A DNA stretch of 64,000 nucleotides from Ctena decussata (lineage: Eukaryota > Mollusca > Bivalvia > Lucinida > Lucinidae): assembly GCA_963989385.1 (NCBI GenBank), contig OZ022508.1, positions 31,890,166 to 31,954,165 on the forward strand. Direction: 5' to 3'. This document shows positions 35,701 through 45,117 of the stretch, piece after piece. The notes beneath the pieces were generated by a model. It saw only the letters and a program-made list of their open reading frames with translations. It was not told the DNA's origin and searched no databases. Each line of letters opens with the position of its first letter. The stretch's first letter is position 1. Made by a program: the position numbers and the translations under genes.

Positions 35701-38000
35701 AATTGATTTGGCTCTTGTTCAGAGACCATAATATTACAACTGACTAAAAGAGCATGGTACAAACCTTCTCCTTTGAAAAACATGTCGAAAAACTCATCCC
35801 ATGTGAAGTCGGAAGGGACCAACGGAGTTTTTCGCACCATGTGGTACATCGACACGGCCGTATCCTTGGGATTCCTCAACATAACTATAAATTTTGACTT
35901 CTGTCTAAAGTCTTCAGATAGATGCTGTGGGAGCATATGCGTCTCGAGTAATCTTGGGCCATCTAAAAATATACATGTATTTTATATATGTGGGCTATAT
36001 AGAATACAGAGTCAAGCTTGCCTACAAGTTAATTGTACATCTAGAACTATATAAAATCTTTGAAAAAAATGGAGTGGCTATTTTACTGCCAGTCGACTGT
36101 GCCATTTTACGTTACAAGACTGGCAATAGCGATTTTAACGTCAAATGAATATTCTCAGTCGACTTGTATTAGCAATTTTCAAAAACGTTTTAAGCTTTTG
36201 TGGAAAATATGCTGGCATCTGTTAATAATTTATTTCAATTCCAATAAGTTGGAGTTTAAGGTTGCCAGCCATTTCTAAATCCCAATTCAACAGCCCCAAC
36301 TATTTGCGTTATCGTATTTGGACATTCCAATTCCAGCTATTTCATCAGTTGCTAGAGTGCGGCACACAAAGCTCTAGCGACATTGAGTCTGTTGCACTTT
36401 TAAATATAATGAGGATGGTAGGAAACAGGTGACTACCTTGTTGCGCTACTCTGTCCAGATCTTCAATAGCATCTAGAAACCCCTCAAAACCAACGCTCTG
36501 GACAACCTCGGCTTTACCCTGCTTCAACATTCCAATAGAATCCATCAGCCAGTGAGTACCTATAAATGTGGCAATATCAATACACAATTAAATGATTTGA
36601 GAATCATTATTTGTTTGAGAAAATCTGAAGTTTCTGTCGAAAGAATTGCAGTATGTAATGTGATTGAAAATTTTACGAAACATGGCAAACACTGATTGCC
36701 ATGATCCGATACCAATGGCGGCATAAATCTATTACCATAGAAACAGAAGTCCGTATTGATCTAAAAGTGACCTCATCGAGGCCTCGTTCTGCCAAAGTAC
36801 TCAGCACAACAGTTGGTAATTCCATAGTTGCTATGGTAACATATCTATGAAATCATTGGTATAGGAGCGTGGCATAGTATATACCCAATTAGCACGGTTA
36901 TTCCATTCATACCTGGTGAACTTTTTTGTCCTTATTAGTTCAAAAAAATGGGTCTGTGATTCAGTTTAATTCTTATAATGTTTTGTTTTATTTTAAGGAG
37001 AAAATTCTCTTTTGTCTTAAGCAAATAGTGAAGATCCTGATCAGACGCCTCGATGTACGGCACTAGGGTCAAGCCAGGTAAATTCGGACACCGGGTAAAT
37101 TCGGACAGTGACATTGTTTCCCTTATATGTCATTTGTTTTGAATTTAAACAAAATTAACTGGGCAAATAGTGAAAATCCTGATGAGACGGCTTTTCAATG
37201 TTTGCAATGGTATGTCCGAATTTACCCGTTGTCCGAAGTTACCCGACTCGACCCTATTGCATGTAGTAGCAGAGACTAGAATAATCTTTGACTGGATAGA
37301 GGCCGAGACAAGACACGAAATTTCATGCTCGTTTCAAGATTGTAAGGCTTGCCGATTCCAATAATTCTTTGTCGACCAACCCATCTCAGATTGTTGAATA
37401 AGAGCCTGAGTTACTGTTTGGAAATTGGCTATCATGACGACTTGCAGTGACTGATCACCAAACATAATACTGACAGCAGTAGAAGATAGTTTATCATATG
37501 ACGTCGCATCTGAGAGTGTAATAAAGCCATGCATTAAAAACGATAATCCACTAGTGGATTAAATATGCGTCGTAACGTTACACATTGACGTCCATAAAAA
37601 CCTTCGCGTTTTCTAATGGCGAAATCGTGACGTTTTAGTGCTTTTGTTAATAAAATGCGATTTTAGTGTCATACGATAAATAGAATTTTGCATTCGTGCT
37701 CCCGTATCATTGAATTTATTAAACGATAAGATGCTCGGCATAGCCTCTCATCTTATCTTTGTCCCCAACTCGTTTAATAAATTCAATTATACATGAGCAC
37801 TCAAGTAAGATCCTCTATTTATTACCTGTCTTTGGAAAGTTGGCAATGATGACATCTCCTTCTTTGGACTTCAGTTCCTGTACTTTCTCCTGTCTTTTCT
37901 CAAAGCCTGCCATCGCCGCAAATTCTAAAATACCGTGTGTTCTTTGCAGCTTACAAATGTCTCGCCCATCTTTTCCCTTTACTTCAATAATCTCTGCCAT
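29683..38000 (-). CDS. SULT-B: cytosolic sulfotransferase, six exons, complete
   Basis: Spliced product of 298 aa, a tandem paralog of SULT-A with the same six exons and intron phases: 37826..38000, 36437..36559, 35765..35962, 33104..33204, 31037..31223, 29683..29795. Motifs: NFPKTGTHW (54-62, Lys57), LLETH (His108), RNPKDTAVS (129-137), RKGIVGDWKNHFT (260-272). As a SULT it should use PAPS in the cytosol to sulfonate a small acceptor. Identity to SULT-A is high in the core (31 of 40 whole codons in exon 2, 26 of 36 in exon 6) and lower in the first exon, where substrate-contacting N-terminal segments differ. An acceptor-like TTGAACAG ends three bases before the ATG, as in SULT-A. No stop or frameshift is seen, so it is probably functional. 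Confidence 0.95.
29836..30068. repeat. Foldback repeat 'ctttcaggggaagcagc'
   Basis: ggagggaagaatttgcgtct is mirrored by gagcaaattctttcctttca. Copies at 46103..46290 (best) and as direct partial repeats at 30757..30990. Confidence 0.65.
30197..30412. mobile_element. TA-flanked MITE H, copy 1
   Basis: Ends tagggga.agtcgggtaactt and aagttacccactctaccc with TA at both borders; inner doubled motif aaattcggacag; centre is a hairpin (ctgatgagacggctcattat). Copies at 37064 and 39140. Confidence 0.85.
30400..30545 (+). mobile_element. SINE family 2 fragment
   Basis: Contains cttctccggtctttcggatg and tggtgggacgttaaacccga, tail cacttcctcacttac. It abuts the right end of MITE H. Confidence 0.65.
30757..30990. 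repeat. Tandem duplication, unit about 117 bp
   Basis: Two adjacent copies, each starting cccctatga(c)aaattctt and ending aaaaacatggagcttaag; they derive from the repeat at 29836. Directly downstream of SULT-B exon 5. Confidence 0.8.
31037..31223 (-). CDS. SULT-B coding exon 5
   Basis: Residues 200-261: NYEKQLRRIADFMGITIADD, then KKGTIQSVIDAHKK, ending LLFQRK. Acceptor CTTTACAG|AATTATG has a clear pyrimidine tract; donor AAAAG|GTAGAT. Confidence 0.94.
31717..32418. mobile_element. Foldback element with tcgtttaaacgac array
   Basis: Inverted ends acggaaccccagaagggaca and gtcctttccgggtttccgt, then mirrored gatatttatcagaaaagaaa arms. The centre carries about ten palindromic units of type cgtttaaacgac/gtcgtttaaacg. 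In SULT-B intron 4/5. No coding content. Confidence 0.85.
32885..33065 (+). mobile_element. tRNA-derived SINE family 1
   Basis: Head ggttaagcgctggcctgcta with B-box-like ggtcgagacccgc; body tactgcacacagacctccat and tatgactgaaatactgttag. It ends about 40 bp from SULT-B exon 4. Confidence 0.7.
33104..33204 (-). CDS. SULT-B coding exon 4
   Basis: Encodes PPCSFFEYYSKWQEF and SHKDQVLVCYYEEMHK (167-199). Acceptor TTTTACAG|TTCC, donor AAG|GTAGGC; 101 nt, equal to SULT-A exon 4. A plus-strand SINE ends just beyond its 3' side (to about 33065). Confidence 0.94.
33411..33975. repeat. Arm 1 of a split inverted repeat
   Basis: gttgccataggaactatgga to acttcagattttctcaaaca; the matching inverted arm lies at 36597..36845. 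A family 2 SINE fragment (about 33835..33905) is inserted in this arm. SULT-B exon 3 lies between the arms. Confidence 0.7.
34126..34363. mobile_element. MITE family A, copy 6
   Basis: tgagccgcgacatgacaaaa and ttctcgtgtcgcggctca, with TA at both borders. In SULT-B intron 3. Confidence 0.92.
34380..35100. other. AT-rich intron DNA
   Basis: SULT-B intron 3 between MITE copies. No gene or repeat structure recognised. Confidence 0.4.
35383..35597. mobile_element. MITE family A, copy 7
   Basis: tgagccgcgacacgagaaaa and ttgtcgtgtcgcggctca; slightly shortened interior. It ends 168 bp from SULT-B exon 3. Confidence 0.92.
35765..35962 (-). CDS. SULT-B coding exon 3
   Basis: Encodes GPRLLETHMLPQHLSEDF, the 3'-phosphate site RNPKDTAVS, then TWDEFFDMFFKGE (101-165). 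Acceptor TTTTTAG|ATGG, donor GAAG|GTTTGT. It carries His108 of the catalytic TH pair. Confidence 0.95.
36437..36559 (-). CDS. SULT-B coding exon 2
   Basis: Encodes GTHWLMDSIGMLKQGKAEVV and GFEGFLDAIEDLDRVAQQ (59-99). Acceptor TTATAG|GTACTC, donor CAAG|GTAGTC; 123 nt like its SULT-A counterpart. Confidence 0.94.
36597..36845. repeat. Arm 2 of a split inverted repeat
   Basis: Inverted relative of 33411..33975: tttgagaaaatctgaagttt and caacagttggtaattccata. Starts 38 bp upstream of the SULT-B exon 2 acceptor. Confidence 0.7.
37064..37256. mobile_element. TA-flanked MITE H, copy 2
   Basis: Ends tagggtcaagccaggtaaat and gttacccgactcgacccta; doubled aaattcggacag. In SULT-B intron 1. Confidence 0.88.
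37405..37440 (-). pseudogene. Possible relic of a duplicated SULT exon 1 end
   Basis: Minus strand reads GTCATGATAGCCAATTT, then CCAAACAG and TAA, against exon 1's GTCATCATTGCCAACTTT, CCAAAGACAG and GTAAT. The alignment needs two one-base gaps. The frame around it is broken as a SULT. It lies 390 bp inside intron 1 of SULT-B. Confidence 0.35.
37492..37820. repeat. Palindrome-tailed repeat, copy 2
   Basis: Same orientation and layout as 931..1285 (gcatctgagagtgtaataaa to gtaagatcctctattt). Its right end sits about 6 bp inside intron 1 of SULT-B. Confidence 0.85.
37826..38000 (-). CDS. SULT-B coding exon 1
   Basis: Residues 1-58 plus one base of Gly59: MAEIIEVKGKDGR, a variable stretch, then SKEGDVIIANFPKT. 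Donor ACAG|GTAATA. The end of a repeat element at 37492..37820 lies about 6 bp beyond the splice border. A longer open frame continues upstream of the ATG, but the acceptor-like site just before the ATG and agreement with SULT-A favour this start. Confidence 0.93.
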
Positions 38001-38159
38001 GATCTGTTCAAGAGACAAAAGAATTCTGATGGGCCGTGCCTCGGAAAACGGGGGTGGAGAGGGGTGGGGGTCGGATGAAGAAGGCACATGACAATAAATG
38101 AAAAAAATGACAAAAATTGTCTGAGGAAAAAATCCATTTTTTATAAATACATGTTTCAT

Positions 38160-39139
38160 GTTAGATTAAAAGTTAAGGCACCAAAACGCAGACGACAAAA
38201 TATATGTCTGCAATATTTCAATGAATCTTTCGTCCAAGCTCTATCATATTGAGATTTCAAAGATTAAAGAGTGCAAACAGTGTAGATCCAAATGAGGCAG
38301 CTCATTATGAGCCGCTTCACCTGAATCTATGCTGTTTGCAAATTCAATAATTTTCTGTTTGTTTTCCAGTGTTTTTTTTTTTTTTTTTTTTTTTTTGCCT
38401 ATTAAGTCTTAAACATATTTTACTGAAGATTCGACACAAGTTAGATCAACATTAGATTGTCCTCTCCCAAAATGACAACACAAAAATGTTGTAACAGGTA
38501 CAATGGTGATCATAAGTAGAGTTGATAACAAAAAATGAAGAAGAAAAAAGTAGATAAAAAAGTTCAAAATATAATATGGCATAGAGTACACAGATAAAAA
38601 TGGCAAAGATATTTGCCTTCATGTTAGTTTAGTGGGTTTGCGAAGCTATATATCTAAGTAGGTCTTTAGGTCCCCGCGGCCTCCTAGTCGCCCGTGCTGT
38701 AGCACAATGAATAGCGAATGAATACATACACATTGAATTTAATTATGGAAACAATGCCAATAATTTTTTTATCATTTCAGCAAATTTTAACCAATTCAAA
38801 TTCGGTCATTCTCTGGTTTTGAGCATGGAAATTAGAAAAGTAGCCTCGTTACTTTCAAAATAACATCAGTGTTGCCTTATCTAAAGCATCTTGAATGCTG
38901 TGCCTCTGATACTAAAAATTACTTTTTACTAAATTCCAAGTTTATGTCATCTTTTCCCGACTACCGTAGACTAAAAAATAGTGACTCTCAGGTTTTAATG
39001 TTTAGTATACTCTTTTTACAGTGCTGTTGCTATTACTGAACCTAATAATTAGGCCTGTTATTATAATTACTATTGTTATCAATTATTATCGTCACCATCA
39101 TCGTATCCAAGAGACAAAAAAAAAATAAGAATTGCATTG
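38160..39139. other. Upstream flank of SULT-B, no gene seen
   Basis: AT-rich DNA with a poly-T run at about 38371..38396. It may contain a noncoding first exon, but none can be pinpointed. Confidence 0.4.
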
Positions 39140-39329
39140 TAGGGTCAAGTCACGTAAATTCGGACAGCAGGTAAATTCGGACAGTGACTTTGTCAGTACA
39201 AAAATAGCTGGGCAAACAGAGAAAATCCTTATGAGACGGCTCACCATGAGCTGTCTCATCTGGATTTTCACCGTTTGCAATGATATGTCCGAATTTACAT
39301 GCTGTCCGAATTTACCTCACTTGACCCTA
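39140..39329. mobile_element. TA-flanked MITE H, copy 3
   Basis: Ends tagggtcaagtcacgtaaat and ttacctcacttgaccct with TA at both borders; centre hairpin ttatgagacggctcaccatg. Confidence 0.88.
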
Positions 39330-39330
39330 T

Positions 39331-40360
39331 TGGCTTACCTTTATATCAAAACCTCTGTATTTTGTTTAATTAAGAAAATTCGCAGTGAGGAGAATAAATA
39401 TTGACCAAGCCTGCTATTGTATGGGACGTCATTCCTATCTTCCGTAGCGTAGAGTTCGGAACAAAACAACAGATCAATAAATGCAAGAACTGTGCTTAAG
39501 GACGTGTGTATAGTTCACTGAACAACATTGTATATATGGAGCTAAGGATTTCACCATTACATTGTGTATTTTCACACCCTACCTATGTTCAGTTTGCAGC
39601 GGAAATGCAAGCCCATGATATTATAGTTTTCGTTGCAAACCAAAAACGCCGTAAGCACAAGTGGTAGCCATACCAGCACATCGTAGTCGCATATGAGTGG
39701 CGAATCTCATCCCTTTCCTTTTTGCTGTCTTATCCTTTCCTGATTCCAGTAAGTATTGGACGTGTTCTTGATTTGGCATTAACGCCACAAAAAAATGGTA
39801 CTCTCGGTACTCTGCTGTCAAAGCCGCTATGGCTTTCCATGATATGGACATGACCTTTTATCGCGTCGATAACAGATGTCACTGTCACCGTTAATTACCG
39901 TGGTCCTATCTGTTAACCTTACAATGTAAAACTGTAAATTAATTTACTTAAGTCCTATCTGTTAACCTATAGAATGTGTTACTGTAATAAAAAATACTCG
40001 GACACGTAAGCAATTTTTGCATTTCAAATTTGTCATTTCAAAGAAAATTTCATCAGTTTTTCTCAGGCTCTTCTGATCGACTAATTAAGGCAATTTATCA
40101 GGGTCAGGATGGGAATTCATTGGTCTTATTTATACTGATTTTTTTTATAAAATGTTGTTGACTACTTGAATACTATTGATCACTGTTTATTGACTTTTTT
40201 TAATGATTACTGACTCCATAAGTTTAGTATGCTTAAGATATACGGGTACACCGCCGTTTTCCCGCCATTTTTAAGAGAGATAACTTGTGTGACTTCCTGC
40301 TTGCTTCCCTGTACGATGAAACCCTTCCTATAAAACGCCATCGGCCATATGTCATCCGAC
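39331..40360. other. Intergenic DNA, no recognised gene
   Basis: A 76-codon minus frame at 39621..39851 (MSISWKAIAALTAEYREYHF) has no recognisable motif. 'acttaagtcctatctgttaacct' is partly repeated at 39900 and 39955. Confidence 0.35.
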
Positions 40361-40361
40361 G

Positions 40362-40584
40362 TTTGTTGAACTCTCGATATCTCAAACAGTGGTATCTCAA
40401 AATACCTTCTTATATCAAAGAATATAGTTTAGACACATTTCCTATTTTTTATTTAAATTTCAACTCCGGATTTCTCCAACAACTAATATTTCAAAGTAAA
40501 TTTTCTGGGCCCAGAAAATTTACTTTGAGATATCAGTAGTTTAGGATGAATTTCGGCTTTGAGACATCGAGAACGGTTGACTGT
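40362..40584. mobile_element. MITE family D, copy with damaged left end
   Basis: ctctcgatatctcaaacagt and gttgactgta; central stem ttttctgggcccagaaaatt. Left TACAG end lost. Confidence 0.75.
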
Positions 40585-41053
40585 ATAGACACAAACTATA
40601 AAGCCCTTATTTATGAGTATAGGTATTTTCTGTTACTTATGTCATTGTTTTACAGTATATAAATGAAATATCGTGTGCCTTGTTTTTCCTCGTCTAGTGG
40701 AAGCATATGCTATATAGCGTATCCATATAGGAGCTTGAAGTCTAGCTTAGAAACATTTCTGAACCTTGTCACCAGCCAACGTGTTCAATACAACACTTTA
40801 CGATGACATATGGTCTTTCCGATTTTTGACATTTTGAAGTGTTTCAAGCACTGGTTTCAAGCGCCTGTGCTTTAACTGTATGGCTAATTTATATATTTTC
40901 CAAAGGGAAGGTGGTATAAATGATAATGGCTTCCCTTGAAAGTGTACCAATTCAGAAAGTGAAAGAATGGAACGAGTGGCGCTGTTGATGGTAAAATGCT
41001 GAGCAGACCCATGAGAAACAAAAACTAGACACAGACTGACCAGTCTCTGATCT

Positions 41054-41276
41054 GGGGCCGTATTCATAAAACGACTTAAGTGGTTGCTATGCTGTTGCTA
41101 AGGCTAAATTTCCATAAAGGAGATTCCCTACAATTATGTAATTTGCTCTGGAGGAACAGTCTTACAAAGACTGTTCCTCCAGACCAAATTTCATAGTTGT
41201 AAGGAATCTCCTTTGTAGATATTTAGCCTTAGCAACCGCATAGCAACGACTTAAGTGGCTTTATGAATACGGCCCC
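41054..41276. mobile_element. Foldback MITE family C, copy 1
   Basis: Near-perfect palindrome with ends ggggccgtattcataaaac and ttatgaatacggcccc; centre ggaacagtcttacaaagact. Copy 2 at 43222..43444. Confidence 0.92.
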
Positions 41277-41586
41277 TGTTGCTCAAATGTGCAGGCTAGT
41301 CAGGCTGCGTCTTCACATTTCAGACATGTCTTAATGTATCTCTCGAGATGTCACTGCTCACTTACCGGTATTTTAGACCTATATCTAATATTTCGTGAAA
41401 TGGGTTAGAAATGAGTGTTGTTGATTATGGAGTCACATTAGGGTAGGAGTGTTATTTCATAAAGAAAATTCTTTTTGTACAGCCCTTTCAAGAAATTTCA
41501 CTAATACCGAGCCGGTGGGAGAAAACCGGGACTCCCGGGAAAAAGCCATCTGACCTTCCATAAGCAGAATGTGATTTTCTCGTAAT

Positions 41587-41863
41587 CACAGGGTATAATC
41601 GATTCCGCTAATTTTGGCTTCCTGCATAGACTGTACATCATATTTGGCTTCCGCCGAGACTGTCCGCGATCTTCCTGCAGAGACTGTCCGCGTGATTCTG
41701 CTTCCTGCCGAGAGTCTCGGCGGACAGTCTCGGCAGGAAGCCAATTTTCGAGGACAGTAGTCTCTGCAGGAAGCAAGAGTTCGCGGACAGTCTCGGCGGA
41801 AACCAAATATGATGTACAGTCTCTGCAGGAAGCGAAAATTAGCGGAATCGATTATACCCTGTG
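41587..41863. mobile_element. Foldback element G, copy 2
   Basis: cacagggtataatcgattcc and gattataccctgtgg, with the same alternating cttcctgc / gcaggaag modules as the 25835 copy but fewer of them. Confidence 0.9.
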
Positions 41864-42130
41864 GTAATGTGCGCCAACCGATGCTCGAATGCACAGCAGT
41901 GACTGGGAGGCTGGGTACAGACCCTATGCTCAAACAACTATCGCCGCTCGGCATCGAGACAAAACACGGCCGTTAATTTTTATTCAATAATTTTGCATAT
42001 TTTTCAATTTACCTGTTGTAATTTCAAGCTTATTTTACTGAAAAATAAAGTGTAACTGTAAAACCTAAAGATACACTTTTTGACTTCCATAGAGTGATGA
42101 TCCAGCGGGCACATGACGATATTCTGCATT

Positions 42131-42262
42131 AAGCTAGCTTAGACTCTTAGCTGCCCTTTAAGTGCACAGCAAAGACTCTGGTCAGACTGGACAGCTGCCC
42201 AGTCTGAACTGAGTGTTCGCGTGGCGACCATGTAGTTGTTGCTTTTGTCGTGCCGCGGCTCA
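42131..42262. mobile_element. MITE family A, right half only
   Basis: agcttagactcttagctg through gtcgtgccgcggctca; the left half is missing. Immediately left is a 'ccagcgggcacatgacg' end like the element at 16251. Confidence 0.75.
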
Positions 42263-42269
42263 TTTCAAA

Positions 42270-43110
42270 CTGGTGGCGTTGCAAGTAAAGGTTATAATAG
42301 TGAGTTAAGACGGACACATGGCGCCAAGTGCGTGCAACTATGGCACAGTGAACTATGGTTACGTACCGCTGAGCCACTTGGGGAACGTCGTTAGGAGAAT
42401 CGAACTGAACTGAAATAATAGTGTCTGAATTAGAATGAAGTTGGATGCAATTGTGGGAAGAGCAGTCATGAGCAGAGTATAGCTATGAGAAGAACTAGAA
42501 AGGATGGTATTTGAGCATGAGGTGAGTGAAGTAAGTGGGCATTTGAGAGTGGAGCTTACTTGTTGTTATGGGCTCGAATAGAGTATATTGCTGAGAATGG
42601 AATGGAGAGTGTAGTTGTAATAAGAAGCATGTGGATGAGCAGCCTTGTCCAAGGCTTAGAAATATCCATATTTGAATTTTTCATAAATTTTCTTGAATAT
42701 ACATATATTTCTTATTTGTGCTAGTCTACAGACATGGGACTGATTTTATATTTTAGACAAACCCACAAGAGAAAAAATCATTTCTAGACTAGCCAAACAT
42801 TGAACATAGAAAAGAATAGAAACATATTTATGTATGTGAGAAACAACTTAATATATCCGACTGGAGCAAGTCTAGTGGATGAGTACAGATTTAGGGTAGG
42901 ATAAGATTGGTGAGTAGTTTTGAGTTGGGGTGGAAAGTATTTGACGAAGGATAGGAGAGAGTCTTGTTAGTAGTGGCTACCGTGGAGAATGTAGTTGAGT
43001 AAACTTTGAGACAAGGGCTACGAGTGGTGAATGTAGTTGAGTATGGCATGTTGAGTGTACTTTCGGTTAGGAATTAGTGTGTTCTTTGTAGTTGAGCATG
43101 GATTTGAGAA
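42270..43110. other. Low-complexity GA/GT-rich intergenic DNA
   Basis: Loose recurrences of gaatgtagttgag and gtgagta. The start (42300..42400) shares caactatggttacgtaccgc and cacttggggaacgtcgt with 55330..55395, marking a SINE-like fragment. Confidence 0.45.
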
Positions 43111-43221
43111 TGTACCCATTTACTGCTGCATTGACAGAGACAGTTTTCCTATCACTGACTGGCCAGATCCCAGAGTCAAACCAATAATCTAGGCTCATTT
43201 GAGTATCTACTATAGGCACCA

Positions 43222-43444
43222 GGGGCCGTATTCATAAAGCCACTTAAGTCGTTGCTAGGCTGTTGCTAAGGCTAAATATCTATGAAGGAGATTCCCTACT
43301 ACTATGGAATTTGCTCTGGAGGAACAGTCTTTCTAAGACTGTTCCTCCAGAGCAAATTTCATAGTTGTAGGGAATCTCCAACATAGAAATTTGGCCTTAG
43401 CAACAGCATGGCAACGACTTAAGTCGCTTTATGAATACGGCCCC
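43222..43444. mobile_element. Foldback MITE family C, copy 2
   Basis: Ends ggggccgtattcataaagcc and ctttatgaatacggcccc; central stem ctggaggaacagtctttcta. Very similar to copy 1, so recent spread is likely. Confidence 0.93.
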
Positions 43445-43740
43445 TGGCTTTATGTCCCTTTTCACCTAATGCCAATCACAAATTTCTTGTCCTCTGTTTT
43501 GAAGGAATTTTATCCCCCTTTGTTACTGTTTTGTAGGGAAATTATGTCCACTCCATAGCTTTAGTACCAATGTCTTGAAAATTTTCACGAAACCTGGTTC
43601 AAATGTACATTATCATTAGACAATGCCATGGATTATAAGAACTAAAACTCCACTTTAAACTTTACAGAATTATGCCCCTTTGATCATGCTTCTTGCTGAA
43701 TTTCTGTTAGCTCCATAGTTTTAAAACTGTTAAAGATTAC

Positions 43741-43942
43741 AGAACTCCAGATAAGAAAGGATAACAGGGATAATCTAAGGATAATGTTCCTTATGTTTCC
43801 ATAAAAACAAACGTTGCGACCCTCATTAGAACCGTCTCACCGAGATGATTCAAATGAGGTGATCACAACATATGTTTTCCTTTAAAAATAAGAAAAACTA
43901 TCTTTGAATTATCCTCAATACCCCCTCTTATCTGGAGGGCTC
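43741..43942. mobile_element. MITE family B, diverged copy
   Basis: agaactccagataagaaagg and cccctcttatctggaggg; middle ccctcattagaaccgtctca. Confidence 0.75.
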
Positions 43943-44260
43943 AGATATTTTCACAAAACTCAGAGCAAATAGTAAGATCATCAGATGATGACATAGGAAA
44001 CAAACTCCTTTTTCATTAATTTTTGTAAAGAAATTGTGCCCCTTTTATAAAACTGTTGGCCTGAGGTTGCTCTATCAAATGGAATATCTCTGTGAAACTT
44101 CACATAAATGATATAACAGATGCACACTGGAGATAGAGGTGAGTGCTACGGGGAGAAAGGAGGAGATCAGTAGTGGACAGCTGGGGTGTGAGGAGGGGAC
44201 ACCTGTTTTCTGCTTCAAAAACAAACATCTAGTCAAATTTGCTTTGCGTTTTCTTTCTAG

Positions 44261-44470
44261 TACAGTCAACTTGAGATATTCAAGTACTGATATCTCAAAG
44301 TATCTGTGTCCATAGTTTGGACACATTGCATATATTTCTTTGCAGTTCAACTCTTGTTCATCTCATACCACTGATATCTGAAAGAAAATTTTCTGGGACC
44401 AGAAAATTTACTTTGAGATGTCAGTAGTTTGAGATGAACTTCAACTCTGAGATATCGAGAGTTGACTGTA
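44261..44470. mobile_element. MITE family D, intact copy
   Basis: tacagtcaacttgagatatt and cgagagttgactgta; central stem aaattttctgggaccagaaa. Outer bases TA on both sides. Confidence 0.9.
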
Positions 44471-44663
44471 CCTCCTGTATATAATTAAAACTATCCTGAT
44501 TCAGCTCTTACAGGCTAACAAAACAAACTCATTGAAGACCATAACAGTTTTGACATTTTTATTACATTAATCATTAAATTACATCTGATTGATGTTAAAA
44601 GTAAATGTGTAATGACAAGTATGAACAAAGAAAAAGATCAGCCCACAGATCCACAATTCATAC

Positions 44664-45117
44664 CACATCTCATCTTCGCAAGTCAATGGTACTAAGTCCA
44701 CTTCATGCCTTGTGTGCCCTTGGCTGACGGCCTATTCACATATCAGACTTCCCGCAGCGCTGTCTCTTGGCTGCAGCCAATTGTTTCCCTAGGCATTTTA
44801 TTATTTTACCAATCAGAAGATCTGATACAAAACATTGTTGTACAACAACTTAGCATAACTGTTCAAAAACACTGATAAACTGGTTAAAAATTGACTGTCT
44901 ACTCTTTGTTTGGTAATTGCTCAAGGTAAACACACTATTTTTTCTATCAACGAAGGCACCTGTTATGTGTAAAATGTTTTGTTACGGATAATTTGGTTGC
45001 AATGGAAGTTGCTTGCATCCACTGAAAAGGGGCAGTGGGGATTTTGATTTAAAGTAGCCTGTCTGCCAACAGAACATAAGGAACAAAGTGGACTTAGTAC
45101 CCTTGGCTTGCAAAGAT
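44664..45117. repeat. Inverted repeat 'ggtactaagtccactt' with 400-bp interior
   Basis: catcttcgcaagtcaatggt at the left is mirrored by acccttggcttgcaaagatg at the right. A compact relative is at 8190..8360. Confidence 0.65.

Noticed and set aside
39621..39851. Minus frame MSISWKAIAALTAEYREYHF as a 5' exon of SULT-B
   Set aside because: No similarity to SULT N termini, no convincing donor, and the translation start of SULT-B is better supported at 38000.
40798..41067. Minus frame MNTAPDQRLVSLCLVFVSHG as a gene
   Set aside because: It starts inside MITE C, has no recognisable motif and no splice support.
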